A stretch of 64,000 nt of DNA from Nitrospirota bacterium (GCA_016235245.1 JACRLO010000020.1:88923-152922); one strand, 5' to 3'; positions 1 to 9,531 are shown, counted from the stretch's first letter. Made by a program: numbers and translations. Notes: generated by a model not told the origin, from the letters alone.

Positions 1-743
1 GCGCCCGAGAAGATAACGAGCATAATCCCGCCCCGCCAGTCAAAGATCGTATCATATGTCCTGATAATCTCTTCGCGGATAATAGGCCGGGTGTCCGGGA
101 ACTCTTTCTTTATCTTGCCTGCAATGGTCACGACTTCCTGGGGATTGCCTACGGTCACGGCAAGATCGGTCACCATCATTTTCGGTATGCCGAAGAGCCC
201 CCGGAAATCCTGCTCTGACATGAGCACAAGATCAGACGTTACCAGTTCTGACTCGGAAGATAACAACTCACTGATCCTAAAACTCGTAAGCCGGCCGTCT
301 ATGCCGAAAAAAGGCATAATATTGCCTTCCTCAGTGACCGCAGACCTCGATACCCCCTGACCAACCGCGATCTCTCCCTGCTGATATTTGAATTCGGGAG
401 GGACCATCAGCGTGTAGTTTGCCCTGAAAAGCGGGTCATAGTAATATCCCCACAGCCTTCCTTCCACACTGCTGACGCCCGTGATCTTCTTTATCCCATC
501 CCGATATTTCAGGTCCATCAGATCATGCCTGCCTGCAACCATCCGCTGGACAACGATCTCGGGCGCATCCTTGAGTATGAGCATCGCCTCTTTCCTGATG
601 GCATGGGTAAAAAACATGGTTGAGGCAAGTACAAAAACCACAACTGCGTACACAAAGGCAAGGGCAGCGTTCTTACCCTTCCTCCTCAAAAGAGACGAAA
701 GGGTAAAGTCCAGAATATTTTTCTGTTTGTCGATCCAGGCCAT
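1..743 (-). CDS. ABC-transporter permease, FtsX/MacB type (3' part off window)
   Basis: The minus-strand frame is open from an ATG at 741-743 to the window edge, about 247 codons without a stop. It begins MAWIDKQKNILDFTLSSLLR, then has one membrane segment at about residues 26-49, followed by a long soluble stretch typical of the MacB periplasmic core domain. A second hydrophobic run starts right at the edge (GGIMLVIFSG). The family forms the membrane half of ABC exporters or of LolCDE/MacAB-like lipoprotein or peptide transporters. The remaining membrane segments and the ATPase partner would lie left of the window. The upstream neighbour on the same strand is a small membrane protein 83 bp away, probably co-transcribed. 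The family call is moderately sure; the substrate is unknown. Confidence 0.75.
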   Translation of the reverse strand, partial: MAWIDKQKNILDFTLSSLLRRKGKNAALAFVYAVVVFVLASTMFFTHAIRKEAMLILKDAPEIVVQRMVAGRHDLMDLKYRDGIKKITGVSSVEGRLWGYYYDPLFRANYTLMVPPEFKYQQGEIAVGQGVSRSAVTEEGNIMPFFGIDGRLTSFRISELLSSESELVTSDLVLMSEQDFRGLFGIPKMMVTDLAVTVGNPQEVVTIAGKIKKEFPDTRPIIREEIIRTYDTIFDWRGGIMLVIFSG

Positions 744-826
744 TTTGGAACTATCCTCTATTGCACGTTCTCTGCCGAACGTTTTTTTATTGTCCGTTCT
801 TCAGCGTGACAGTCCGCCTTTTACCG

Positions 827-1117
827 TCACTTCCTCAGAATTTCCGGAACAGGCATGAGCGAGCCGGACGGGAAATGTTCGAAAGAAAACGGGTAATCCT
901 GAAACGCAGTGTTGCGGTCCGCCATGGATGGGTGGCGGGTATAGCGCGCCTCAGTGAAAAGACAAAGGTCAGTAAGCTTCAATGAAGAGACCAGGCGATT
1001 TTCGCGCTCCAATCGGGGCCCGGCTGCCTTTCTCCCGGCCGCGGCGTGCATCATAAGAGCAACCGCTATTGCCGCCTGGACGACAACCACAACAACATAA
1101 ACCATAGACCTTCTCAT
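827..1117 (-). CDS. small conserved membrane protein, function unknown
   Basis: A 96-residue protein with one N-terminal hydrophobic segment (residues about 4-22, VYVVVVVVQAAIAVALMM) and a soluble tail rich in Arg, His and aromatic residues. The tail holds FTEARYTRHPSMADRNTAFQ followed by a PFSFEHFPSGS element, which looks strongly selected and which I associate with short proteins beside FtsX/MacB-type permeases. I cannot name a function. Start choice: ATG at 1117 (MRRSMVYV); a second ATG at 1108 follows an AGAAGG and is possible, while the upstream in-frame ATG at 1168 would add a non-hydrophobic extension. It ends 83 bp before the permease gene, so it is probably the first gene of that operon. 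Confidence 0.65.
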   Translation of the reverse strand: MRRSMVYVVVVVVQAAIAVALMMHAAAGRKAAGPRLERENRLVSSLKLTDLCLFTEARYTRHPSMADRNTAFQDYPFSFEHFPSGSLMPVPEILRK

Positions 1118-1296
1118 CAACTCAGCTGCGCCATATTCAGATTGGAACCATTTTACCACAAATAGCACATAACATTATTTATGATTATTGGTATGCAGCC
1201 CTGCGCTGCCCCCTCAGCCATTCCTTCACTTCATCGACTTTGAGAGGGGACAATATTAATCTGCTATTGAAAAAACTGATAAGAAACAAAAACAAT

Positions 1297-1325
1297 TTGA
1301 CTTTCTCAACATTATGCTGTAAATT
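1297..1325 (+). promoter_or_regulatory. sigma-70-type promoter for the EPS operon
   Basis: TTGACT at 1297-1302 and TAAATT at 1320-1325 are separated by exactly 17 bp. A start near 1332 would give a leader of about 37 nt before the ATG at 1369. It lies in the 251-bp divergent gap between the small membrane protein and the FecR-domain gene and reads toward the long plus-strand EPS operon. Confidence 0.6.
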
Positions 1326-1368
1326 TCTGAATATGGACGCGTTACGCAGAATCTCATGGAGGGATGCA

Positions 1369-2130
1369 ATGAGGGCGTGTAAGAGTTTAATTGCAGGTCT
1401 GCTGGTGGCTATGTTTTCTTTCTCAGTAATAGCTCCTGTTTCTGCCCAGAGCATAGCCGTTCTGGGCGAGGTCAGGGCAAACGGCAAGGTATCCATAGAA
1501 TCAACCAGCGGCCAGTGGCTGTCAGCCCCTGCAACCTATCCCCTGCTGCAGAACACAGGCATCAGGACCGATGACGGGACTGCCTCCCTCTACCTTAAAG
1601 AGGGCTCAAGGATCGACCTTTCAAAGGATTCTCTTGCCCTTATAGACGGCAGCAGCAGCAATTATGCGATTCATATGAGCAATGGCACATTGGCCTTTAA
1701 TGTGGCTCCGGGAGCATCCCTGTCCGTGCAGACAACATCAACAACCATCTCGGTAAACAGGAAGAGTTCTCTCGTTCAGAAAGTGAGCCTTGAAAAATCA
1801 GGGCGGGTTCTGGGTGTCATTTCGGCAACCGATAAGGGGACAGAGGTCAGATGCATTTCCGGACGCGTTGCGATCGAAGTCACCCCTGCCGAGACAAAAC
1901 TTCTTTCCTCCGGAGAGAGCATTTTTGTTGATGCAAACAGCACCTATAAAGTCTACCATACCCAGGCCCTGGCCTCTGAAGAAGAGAAAAGCGGCCCAGA
2001 CCCGGGGTCTTCCAGGGGAAAGCTCACGGCCGCAATTATCGGCGGAGTTTTCCTGACGACCGCCGGGATTATATCATTCGACGTCTGGAGAGGCAGCAAC
2101 AGAAAGCTTGCAAGCCCGTCGTCACCCTAA
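1369..2130 (+). CDS. secreted FecR-domain protein, head of EPS operon
   Basis: A 253-residue protein with a signal peptide (MRACKSLIAGLLVAMFSFSV, cleavage near residue 26). It is followed by a FecR-like beta-rich domain (about residues 45-175, with TGIRTDDGTASLYLKEGSRI and a GRVAIEV strand) and a C-terminal membrane helix (about 213-235). FecR domains sense or bind ligands in the periplasm; in EPS loci such proteins often stand near the export genes. The start at 1369 is chosen because GGAGGG at 1358-1363 sits 5 nt upstream and the signal peptide then starts at residue 1; an in-frame upstream start at 1240 would precede the promoter. It is the first gene after the promoter at 1297-1325 and is followed closely by the Wza-like gene. 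Confidence 0.8.
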   Translation: MRACKSLIAGLLVAMFSFSVIAPVSAQSIAVLGEVRANGKVSIESTSGQWLSAPATYPLLQNTGIRTDDGTASLYLKEGSRIDLSKDSLALIDGSSSNYAIHMSNGTLAFNVAPGASLSVQTTSTTISVNRKSSLVQKVSLEKSGRVLGVISATDKGTEVRCISGRVAIEVTPAETKLLSSGESIFVDANSTYKVYHTQALASEEEKSGPDPGSSRGKLTAAIIGGVFLTTAGIISFDVWRGSNRKLASPSSP

Positions 2131-2163
2131 ATTAATACATCCCGTAACAGTATCTTGCAATAC

Positions 2164-3177
2164 ATGAAAAGCATAATTTCCCGAGTTGCGTTTTTTTTCC
2201 TTGCGGCCGCATTCTTTGCCGGATGCGGAGGCTCTCCTGCAGTTAAAACTCCATCACCGGAAACAGCCATGGCATCTTCCAAAAAAACGGATAAGCTCAA
2301 TGAAGCCCTCATGATGTCAGCGATCACCCAGCAGACTCCCTTGGAGGAGAGCTATCTGATAGGACCTGAAGACCTTCTCGATATTGAAGCGTATAATGTC
2401 GAGGAACTGAAAAAGACGGTCAGGGTCAACTCTCAGGGTGATATAGCCCTGCCCCTTGTCGGCATTCTCACTATCAAAGGGCTGACGACTGCCGAGGCCG
2501 AAAAGCTTATCGCCAAAAGGCTCGACAAATACGTACAGGAGACCGTAGTAACGGTCTTTGTTAAGGAATACAAAAGCCAGAGGATTTCGGTCATCGGCGC
2601 GGTCAAAAGGTCTCAGGTCTTTGCCATTACCGGTCAGCGATATCTTCTTGACATGCTGTTGATGGCAGAGGGACTGGCTGCCGAAGCCGGCAGCATCTGT
2701 TATGTCGTCAGGCCGACGCTCAAGACAAACACGGGCAGCAAGGCAGAGACCATAGTCATAGACCTTGATGAACTTGTCATGAGAGGCAATTTCAGCCTGA
2801 ATATCCCCGTCTTTGCGGGGGATATCATTAATGTGCCGAAGGGCGGCGTCTTCTTTGTTGATGGAGAGGTGAGAACTCCCGGCGTATATACGATGAAGGG
2901 AAAAACAACACTTGTCCAGGCCATTAGCATGGCTCAGGGCGTGGGGCCGAACGCGTCGACCGACGACGTGCGGATCTTTCGGGACAATGGCAAAGGTGAG
3001 AGGGAGATCATCGTAGCCAATTACGATGACATCACGAGCGGCAGCAAGCCGGACACGATAATCGCTGAAAATGATATCATTATTGTGGCTGCAAGCGGCA
3101 CAAAAACCTTTTTTAACAACTTCGTCAGAACGATCAGGGGCGCGGTCAGCTTCGGCGGCGCAAGTATGGGATTCTAG
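2164..3177 (+). CDS. outer-membrane polysaccharide export lipoprotein (Wza family)
   Basis: 337 residues. A lipoprotein signal ends at Cys21 (LAAAFFAGC), placing the protein in the outer membrane. A Poly_export domain follows at about residues 58-140 (starting YLIGPEDLLDIEAYNVEELK) and two SLBB-like beta-grasp domains at about 143-220 and 225-305. Wza-type proteins form the ring that lets polysaccharide cross the outer membrane and work with the inner-membrane Wzc co-polymerase, encoded next after only 5 bp. The start is the ATG at 2164, which begins the signal peptide; an in-frame TTG at 2155 would add three residues. No strong ribosome site is seen. Confidence 0.9.
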   Translation: MKSIISRVAFFFLAAAFFAGCGGSPAVKTPSPETAMASSKKTDKLNEALMMSAITQQTPLEESYLIGPEDLLDIEAYNVEELKKTVRVNSQGDIALPLVGILTIKGLTTAEAEKLIAKRLDKYVQETVVTVFVKEYKSQRISVIGAVKRSQVFAITGQRYLLDMLLMAEGLAAEAGSICYVVRPTLKTNTGSKAETIVIDLDELVMRGNFSLNIPVFAGDIINVPKGGVFFVDGEVRTPGVYTMKGKTTLVQAISMAQGVGPNASTDDVRIFRDNGKGEREIIVANYDDITSGSKPDTIIAENDIIIVAASGTKTFFNNFVRTIRGAVSFGGASMGF

Positions 3178-3182
3178 AAACT

Positions 3183-5489
3183 ATGGCAGACGACAGAACA
3201 AATTCTTCGCAGGAAGACAACAAAAGCAGGGCCCTGGAAAAAGTAAGCGAACACCCCCTCGTTCCCGGTTCCTATTATCCTTATGGCGAAGACGACGTCC
3301 ATATCAGGGATTATCTCCAGATCATTCTCAGAAGAAAGTGGATCGTCATCACCTTCCTGCTGACGATCTTCACGACCGTAACGATCGGCACCTTTATGAT
3401 GAAGCCGCAGTATAAGTCAACGGTCACCCTGAGGATTGACAAGGAAAACCCCAACATCCTCACCTTCAAGGATGTCTATGCGGTAGAACGGCCGGAAGAG
3501 GACTACTACCAGACCCAGTTCAAGGTCCTCAAATCGAGAAATCTTGCCAAACGAGTAATCCGGCAGATGAAGCTTGACGCAAACCCTGAGTTTTCAGGAC
3601 AGAAAGCGGAACTCAAGGCTGCCTCCTTTCTCAAAAAGCCTGACAATCTGCTCAAGGAAGAAGGCATTGACTCAACCCTTGTAGACGGCTTTCTCAAAAG
3701 AGTAGAGGTCATCCCCCAGCAGAAGTCACGCCTCGTTAATGTCAGTTTTACCTCTTACAACCCGGAGCTTGCGGCAAAAGTGACCGATTCCATCGCCAAG
3801 TCCTTCATTGACCTGAACATCGAATCGAAGTTCGAGGCAACGCAGCAGGCACGCGAATGGCTCGAAAAACAGCTTGAGGCGATGAAGGCCAAGGTCGAAC
3901 AGGCAGAGGAAAAGCTGAACGAGTATGCAGGGAAAAACGAGATCATCTTCCTTGAGACAAAGGTCGATGAAAAGGACGGCAAAAGCGGCGGCAGTGAAAA
4001 CCTTGTCTCAAAAAAACTTGGTGCGCTCTCCACCGAGATGATCACGGCAACGTCCGAGCGGATACAAAAAGAAGCGATTTATAACGAAGTAAAATCCGGC
4101 GATGCCGAGGCCAGCCCCATCGTGCTTAACAATGCCCTGGTCATGGCCATGCGGAAAGATTACGCTGCCCTCGAATCAGACTACAATCAGAACCTCAAGA
4201 CCTACAAGCCCGACTATCCCAAGATGGTAAAGCTCAAGGAACTGATGGACCAGGTAAAGAAGCGGCTGGATACCGAGACCAGGAGGGTCGTCTCGAGCAT
4301 AAAGAAAGACTATGAGGCGGCAGTCAAACGCGAGGCATATCTCAAGTCAGCCTTTGAAAAGCAGAAGCAGGAAGCACTTGACCTCAATAACCGCTCTGTC
4401 CAGTATCAGATCCTGAAGCGCGAGGCTGATACGAACAAGGAACTCTACCATGGTCTGCTGCAGCGGCTGAAAGAGACCGGCATATCGGCAAGCCTCACCT
4501 CAAGCAACATACAGATCCTTGATCGCGCTGAGGTCCCGAAAGGTCCTTTCACCCCCAAGAAAGGCAGGAACCTTCTGCTTGCTCTGATCATCGGCCTGTT
4601 CGGGGGGATCGGACTTGCCTTCTTTACTGAATATCTGGATAACACGATCAAAACACCCGAAGATATCGAAAAGAAAATGTACATGCCTTCGCTCGGCCTT
4701 GTGCCGCTCTACGCCCCGGAGAAAATATCCCTGAAGTCCGGCAGAGGAAAAGATAAGGTCACCGCGAAACAGCAACAGACCAAGGCTTCGCCCGTCGAAT
4801 ACATAAGCCATTCTGACAGCAAGAGCCAGCTGAGCGAGGCGTACTCGTCCATCAGGACATTTCTCCTTTTCTCTACGGCAGGAAAACCGCCGAAGGTAAT
4901 GATGGTCACCAGCGCACGGAGGGAGGAAGGAAAGACAACGACGGCGATCAATACAGCCATCAGCCTTACCAAGTCGGACGCAAAAGTGGTAATCCTTGAC
5001 GCTGACATGCGCAGACCAAGACTCCATAAGGTCTTCAAGATGAGCAATACGACGGGGCTGTCGTCCTATCTTTCCGGAAACGATGAGTTCGGCGATGCCC
5101 TGGTGAAGCATACAGACATCCCGAACCTCGATGTCATAACATCAGGCCCTTTGCCGCCTAATCCTGCAGAACTGCTCGGTTCCTACCGGCTGAGGGAACT
5201 GATTGACGGCCTGTACCCGCTTTACAATTATATCATCTTCGATACGCCGCCCATTCTCGGGCTTGCTGATGCCGCGGTAGCAAGCACACAGACAGACGGC
5301 GTAATCATGGTCGTACGGTCTGGTCTGACCCCAAAAGATGCTGCGGTGCAGGCAAAAAAGATACTCGAAAGCGTCAATGCAAAGGTCCTGGGTGTTGTAC
5401 TGAATGCCATCAACGAGCCGAACATGAAATACGGCTATTACTCCTACTACCAGTATTACTACCAGAATTATACGAGTGATGAAAAATAG
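3183..5489 (+). CDS. polysaccharide co-polymerase with BY-kinase domain (Wzc/GumC type)
   Basis: 768 residues with the full Wzc layout: Wzz domain with first membrane helix at about 47-68, a long coiled-coil periplasmic part (about 200-410), second helix at about 463-483, then a cytoplasmic tyrosine autokinase. Visible kinase motifs are Walker A (SARREEGKTTT, near residue 584), Walker A' (VVILDADMRRP, near 601) and Walker B (YIIFDTPP, near 690). The last 17 residues hold a Tyr cluster (YGYYSYYQYYYQNY), the autophosphorylation tail. The protein controls chain length and export; its phosphorylation state is probably reset by the PHP-type phosphatase at 10096. It overlaps the next gene by 11 bp. 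Confidence 0.92.
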   Translation: MADDRTNSSQEDNKSRALEKVSEHPLVPGSYYPYGEDDVHIRDYLQIILRRKWIVITFLLTIFTTVTIGTFMMKPQYKSTVTLRIDKENPNILTFKDVYAVERPEEDYYQTQFKVLKSRNLAKRVIRQMKLDANPEFSGQKAELKAASFLKKPDNLLKEEGIDSTLVDGFLKRVEVIPQQKSRLVNVSFTSYNPELAAKVTDSIAKSFIDLNIESKFEATQQAREWLEKQLEAMKAKVEQAEEKLNEYAGKNEIIFLETKVDEKDGKSGGSENLVSKKLGALSTEMITATSERIQKEAIYNEVKSGDAEASPIVLNNALVMAMRKDYAALESDYNQNLKTYKPDYPKMVKLKELMDQVKKRLDTETRRVVSSIKKDYEAAVKREAYLKSAFEKQKQEALDLNNRSVQYQILKREADTNKELYHGLLQRLKETGISASLTSSNIQILDRAEVPKGPFTPKKGRNLLLALIIGLFGGIGLAFFTEYLDNTIKTPEDIEKKMYMPSLGLVPLYAPEKISLKSGRGKDKVTAKQQQTKASPVEYISHSDSKSQLSEAYSSIRTFLLFSTAGKPPKVMMVTSARREEGKTTTAINTAISLTKSDAKVVILDADMRRPRLHKVFKMSNTTGLSSYLSGNDEFGDALVKHTDIPNLDVITSGPLPPNPAELLGSYRLRELIDGLYPLYNYIIFDTPPILGLADAAVASTQTDGVIMVVRSGLTPKDAAVQAKKILESVNAKVLGVVLNAINEPNMKYGYYSYYQYYYQNYTSDEK

Positions 5490-6666
5490 CCAATCCGGCA
5501 GGGGAGGAGCTGCCCCGGCAGCGCTTATCTCTGTCGTTGCGCTTGTCCTTTTCATCGCATCTCTCCTGCCCCTTGCCACCAGGGTCCTTGGCTGGTATCA
5601 CTTCAGGGAACAGGACGAAAACGCCCTCCGCTCGGCAATCCGCTGGGACAACGGAAACGCATCGTATCACTATATGCTCGGCAAGTACTACCACCTGAGC
5701 CTGGAGAACCCTGATATGCCGAAGGCTATCGAAGCGTATCAGGAATCCCTCAGGCGCAGCCCTCTTCAGCCTGGCGTCTGGATCGACCTTTCAAAGGCGT
5801 ACCAGCTGAACAATCAGCAGACAGAGGCTGAGCATGCTCTCGAGAGGGCGGTCAGACTGAACCCCAACAACCCCCCGCTCCTGTGGGAAGCGGGGACGTT
5901 CTATCTCATGAACAACATGACCGAAAAGGCTGTGGCTGTACTCAGGCAGTATCTTCTCCTTGACCCTGCGATGCAGTCAATGGTCTATGACCTCTGCTGG
6001 AAGCTCAAGCTTGAAAACAGTTTTATTATCGCCAATATTGTTCCGCAGTCATACCGGTATCAGGCAGGGTATCTGTCATACCTGATCTCTGCGAAAAAGG
6101 CTGCAGAATCGGCAGATGCATGGAAAACGCTTGATCCAGGCAGCATCGAAAAGAAGGATTTTATGGCCTATACGAACTTTCTGATCCAGCAGGACCTGTA
6201 TGGTCAGGCAGAGTCTGTCTGGAACGAGGTCACGGCAAAGATCGAGGGCATGCATGGACGCGAAGCGAACTCCCTTCTCTGGAATCACGGATTTGAAAAC
6301 GAACCCCTCAACGGTGGATTTGACTGGAAGATAACCGAGGTCCAGGGGGTAAATGTCTTTATCGATGATTCGGTCAAGATGACCGGCACCCGTTCCCTGG
6401 GAGTTTCGTTCGACGGGCAGAATAATCCGGACGTCACAATTGCACAGCAGGTGGTGCCGATCGTTGCCGGCACCTATTACTCGCTGCGGACCTACATAAA
6501 AACTGACGGCATCACCACGAAAAACGGGGTATTTATTCAGGTACAGGGGCACCACTGCGCTCAAAAGCTTGACAACAAAATCGAGGGAACGGCATGGATA
6601 GACGGGATAATCCTGAAACCACAAACAGCCAATCAGACGAGCAGTTCCAAAAAGCATACCAGGTAA
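5479..6666 (+). CDS. membrane-anchored TPR protein with carbohydrate-binding-like C-terminus
   Basis: 395 residues. One N-terminal membrane helix (about 14-37), then TPR-like helical repeats (about 55-160, including AIEAYQESLRRSPLQPGVWI and AEHALERAVRLNPNNPPLLW). A C-terminal beta-rich domain (about 260-390) starts LLWNHGFENEPLNGGFDWKI, similar in style to CBM4/9-like modules. Such PrsT/PelB-like TPR proteins scaffold export or polymerisation complexes. The start overlaps the kinase gene (ATG at 5479, with GTG at 5476 as alternative), indicating translational coupling. Its 3' end overlaps the J-domain gene by 73 bp. Precise role unknown. Confidence 0.75.
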   Translation: MKNSQSGRGGAAPAALISVVALVLFIASLLPLATRVLGWYHFREQDENALRSAIRWDNGNASYHYMLGKYYHLSLENPDMPKAIEAYQESLRRSPLQPGVWIDLSKAYQLNNQQTEAEHALERAVRLNPNNPPLLWEAGTFYLMNNMTEKAVAVLRQYLLLDPAMQSMVYDLCWKLKLENSFIIANIVPQSYRYQAGYLSYLISAKKAAESADAWKTLDPGSIEKKDFMAYTNFLIQQDLYGQAESVWNEVTAKIEGMHGREANSLLWNHGFENEPLNGGFDWKITEVQGVNVFIDDSVKMTGTRSLGVSFDGQNNPDVTIAQQVVPIVAGTYYSLRTYIKTDGITTKNGVFIQVQGHHCAQKLDNKIEGTAWIDGIILKPQTANQTSSSKKHTR

Positions 6667-8111
6667 TCTCCCTGTCATACAGGGGGGATGAACCTGAACG
6701 CCTGTACCGCGAGGCGATCAACTGCTTTGACACCCTCATTGAGATCTCTCAGGGCAATGAGACAATAAGGGAATTTGCACACCGGCATAGCATCGACATG
6801 AAATATCTTGTCGACGGCGCCAGCTTCGTCATCTCCAAAATGCACTTTAACCATGAAAATAACTTCTACGTCACCCTCGGTCTGCCGCAGCATGCAACAC
6901 CGGAAGAATTGAGCAGAAGATGGAAAAAGTTCATGCTCCTCTATCATCCGGACAAGCAGGTCGGCAACGAAGAATGGGTATCAGAGCGGGCAAAGAAGGT
7001 CAATGAGGCATATACGGCGCTGAAGGACGAAGCAAAGCGGGCGGAATACGACCGCAGGCTCAATGAGCAGATGCTGAGCCGGAAATTCTCACCGGCGAAT
7101 GCACACGGGATCTTTCCTCATCTGCAGCCGTCAAGGACGGCCGGCCGGCGGCGCAGGCATGAGGGTTCTTCTGCGGCGTGGAACAGCATCCGTCCCTACA
7201 TGCCAAAGATCCTGTTTGCACTCTATGCCCTCACTGCCTTGATCGTCTTCGGATTCATATACAACCAGAATAAGTCGTCGCACCTTGAAGCGGAACTTGC
7301 CCCGGAAGCGGCCAGAGCAGGAAGCGGTGAGGGAAAATCGAAAGCTGCCGTTCAGGAACATGCTCAGGAACACTCGCCTGCGGCTCCTGTTGAACGGAGT
7401 AATGATCCAGTCCCTCCGGCCCAGGAAACAAAAAACCGTTCAGCCGCTGCTTCACCTCTTCAGACAATACGGCATTGGTTCAAACCAAATGGACCGAAGC
7501 AGGCTGAAGAAAAAGTCAGGACTGACACCAGAGCCGACAGACAGACCGCAGCCGCAAAAAAAGAAGACAGGCCCCAGGATAACACAACCCCTCAGCAGCT
7601 TCCGCTCAGGCCTGCAAACGCAGAGCAGCCCCAAAGAGAAACCCCTCAGCAGCTGCATGCCGACATCCAGAAGGCCCCGGCTGAATCTGCCGAGCCGGTC
7701 AGACCGTTGCAGGAAGCCAGACGGCAGACAGCCGCAGAGCCTAAGACGGAGCAGATCACAAAAGAAGAGGTTGAGGAATTTATGCAGAGATATATCGGTG
7801 TATATACAAAAAACGATCTGAACGCCTTTCTGGCGCTCTTCTCCCGCTCTGCCGTAGAAAACAATACCCTGACCTATAACGAGATGCGCAGCGCCTATAA
7901 AGCGACTTTCAGCGAGAAGATCAATAACTATAAGATCAGCAATATGGATATCCGGACAGATGGCCAGACCACAACCGTGTCCGGCACCTATACGATTAAC
8001 CGGTACATCTCTGCCGAAGACCGTTGGGCACGATACAGCGGAAAAATCGTATGGAAACTGATCAGGGAAAACTCCCAGCTGAGGATCATCAGCATAAATT
8101 ATGATAAGTAA
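6594..8111 (+). CDS. membrane-anchored J-domain protein with SnoaL/NTF2-like C-terminus
   Basis: 505 residues. A DnaJ domain lies at about 83-155 (NFYVTLGLPQHATPEELSRR, HPD motif near residue 118, ending AKRAEYDRRLN). One membrane helix sits at about 203-224, followed by a Gln/Glu/Pro/Ala-rich linker to about 385. The C-terminal domain (EEVEEFMQRYIGVYTKNDLN onward) looks like a SnoaL/NTF2-like fold, as found behind many periplasmic enzymes. J-domains recruit Hsp70/DnaK, so the N-terminus is presumably cytoplasmic and the tail periplasmic. Start: ATG 6594 with GAGG about 8 nt upstream. It lies inside the preceding gene, a 73-bp overlap; the next in-frame Met is about 68 codons later, so the overlap appears real. 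Confidence 0.75.
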   Translation: MDRRDNPETTNSQSDEQFQKAYQVISLSYRGDEPERLYREAINCFDTLIEISQGNETIREFAHRHSIDMKYLVDGASFVISKMHFNHENNFYVTLGLPQHATPEELSRRWKKFMLLYHPDKQVGNEEWVSERAKKVNEAYTALKDEAKRAEYDRRLNEQMLSRKFSPANAHGIFPHLQPSRTAGRRRRHEGSSAAWNSIRPYMPKILFALYALTALIVFGFIYNQNKSSHLEAELAPEAARAGSGEGKSKAAVQEHAQEHSPAAPVERSNDPVPPAQETKNRSAAASPLQTIRHWFKPNGPKQAEEKVRTDTRADRQTAAAKKEDRPQDNTTPQQLPLRPANAEQPQRETPQQLHADIQKAPAESAEPVRPLQEARRQTAAEPKTEQITKEEVEEFMQRYIGVYTKNDLNAFLALFSRSAVENNTLTYNEMRSAYKATFSEKINNYKISNMDIRTDGQTTTVSGTYTINRYISAEDRWARYSGKIVWKLIRENSQLRIISINYDK

Positions 8112-9531
8112 TATGCTGGCAGTCATCATTGTGCTTGCAACGCTCCTGTTCGGGGCAGTTGAGGTCTGGTCCGCCGCAGCCGTAATAAGTCTCGTCTTTG
8201 CCACAGGCCTTTTCTGGTCCTTCACGAATCGGAAAAATAAGGGGAATCTGCCTGAAAACACCGGGAGATTGTTTCTCGTGGCGCTCATGTTCTGCGGCTA
8301 TATCGGTCTTCAGCTCGTTCCCCTTCCTGCAGCAGTAGTCAGTATTATCTCCCCTGCCACGGCAGGCACGAGGGACTTCTACCGCGTCTCCGACATGGCA
8401 TTCATACCGCTCAGTTTTGACCCTTACCTGACCTTACATGAACTTCTCAGGGCAGCCGCGTTTTTCGTGGTGTTCTTCATCTCTTCGATCGTCTTCAGGG
8501 ACAGAGAAAACCTGACAAAGATGATCGTCACGCTGATTGTCTTTGGCTTCTGCCTCGCAGTCTTTGGGATTGTGCAGAAGGCGACCTGGAACGATAAGAT
8601 CTACTGGATCCGGCAGCTGACAGCCGGCGGCTCTCCCTTTGGCCCTTTTGTAAACAGAAACCATTTTGCCGGGTTCATCGGCATGCTCATCCCTCTCGGG
8701 CTCGGCTATACCCTGACCCGGGAAAACCGGGAGAAGTTCATCTTCTTCGGCTTTCTGACAGTCATCATGACCGTATCGCTTATCGCTGCCCTCTCGCGGG
8801 GCGGCATCATCAGCTTCTTTTCGAGCATGGCGCTCTTCAGTCTGCTCGTTGTAATTACACGAGTGCGGACACGCTCTCTCTGGGCGATCTCCGTTTTTCT
8901 GATCATCGTTGCCGCATACGTTGTGTACATCGGCATCGACCCAATCATAAATCGTTTCTATGCAACCGATATCACGAAAGATCAGCGTCTTATTGTCTGG
9001 CAATCTACCCTTGCCGCAGGCAGGGACTTCTGGTTCACCGGTACGGGGTTGGGCACGTTTATCGATATGTTCCACCTTTATTCTCCTGCCTCCGTTCAGA
9101 GCATCATTGACCATGCGCATAATGACTATCTCGAATTTATGCTCGAAACCGGAACGATCGGCATGGCGCTGCTCCTGACCTTTGCCGGCTTTCTCCTCTA
9201 TTCCTTTGCAAAAGCGGATTTTCAGGGGAAGCGGGGTCTGATACGGATCGCCGTGATTGCCTCAGTTTTTTCTATGATGATGCACAGCATCGTTGATTTC
9301 AACCTCCATATCCTTTCGAACATGCTGCTGTTTGCTGTCGTGCTCGGCATGCTCTCGTCTCTCAGCATAACCTCAGGAGAGAAATACCATAGAAGAAAAT
9401 CGAAGGGCACGGAGGCAAAGGGCAATGGACTGCAGGACAACGACAGGGAACAGGCAGCAGGCGACAGAACACAGGAGGGATTGCTTGACCATGGTGCAGA
9501 GGACTGGGAAAAGGAGCTAACGCAAAAATAA
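8101..9531 (+). CDS. O-antigen ligase / polymerase family membrane protein (Wzy_C)
   Basis: 476 residues with about ten to twelve membrane helices, a large loop with the family hallmark NRNHFAGFIGML near residue 185, and a second loop with DHAHNDYLEFMLETGTIGMA, typical of the Wzy_C/WaaL family. These enzymes transfer lipid-linked glycan to an acceptor or polymerise repeat units. A second, different Wzy-like protein is encoded at 38906-40339, so this one could be the ligase and the other the polymerase, or the reverse. The gene overlaps the J-domain gene by 11 bp and its stop overlaps the next start (TAATG). The hydrophilic C-terminal tail (about 425-476) is rich in Lys, Glu and Asp. Confidence 0.85.
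   Translation: MISNMLAVIIVLATLLFGAVEVWSAAAVISLVFATGLFWSFTNRKNKGNLPENTGRLFLVALMFCGYIGLQLVPLPAAVVSIISPATAGTRDFYRVSDMAFIPLSFDPYLTLHELLRAAAFFVVFFISSIVFRDRENLTKMIVTLIVFGFCLAVFGIVQKATWNDKIYWIRQLTAGGSPFGPFVNRNHFAGFIGMLIPLGLGYTLTRENREKFIFFGFLTVIMTVSLIAALSRGGIISFFSSMALFSLLVVITRVRTRSLWAISVFLIIVAAYVVYIGIDPIINRFYATDITKDQRLIVWQSTLAAGRDFWFTGTGLGTFIDMFHLYSPASVQSIIDHAHNDYLEFMLETGTIGMALLLTFAGFLLYSFAKADFQGKRGLIRIAVIASVFSMMMHSIVDFNLHILSNMLLFAVVLGMLSSLSITSGEKYHRRKSKGTEAKGNGLQDNDREQAAGDRTQEGLLDHGAEDWEKELTQK

Noticed and set aside
4500..5111. 203-codon minus-strand frame inside the Wzc gene
   Set aside because: It is the mirror of the well-supported kinase gene; Cys/Arg-rich with no domain pattern.
7452..8288. 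278-codon minus-strand frame opposite the J-domain gene
   Set aside because: Shadow of the low-complexity linker region; no start signal or domain.
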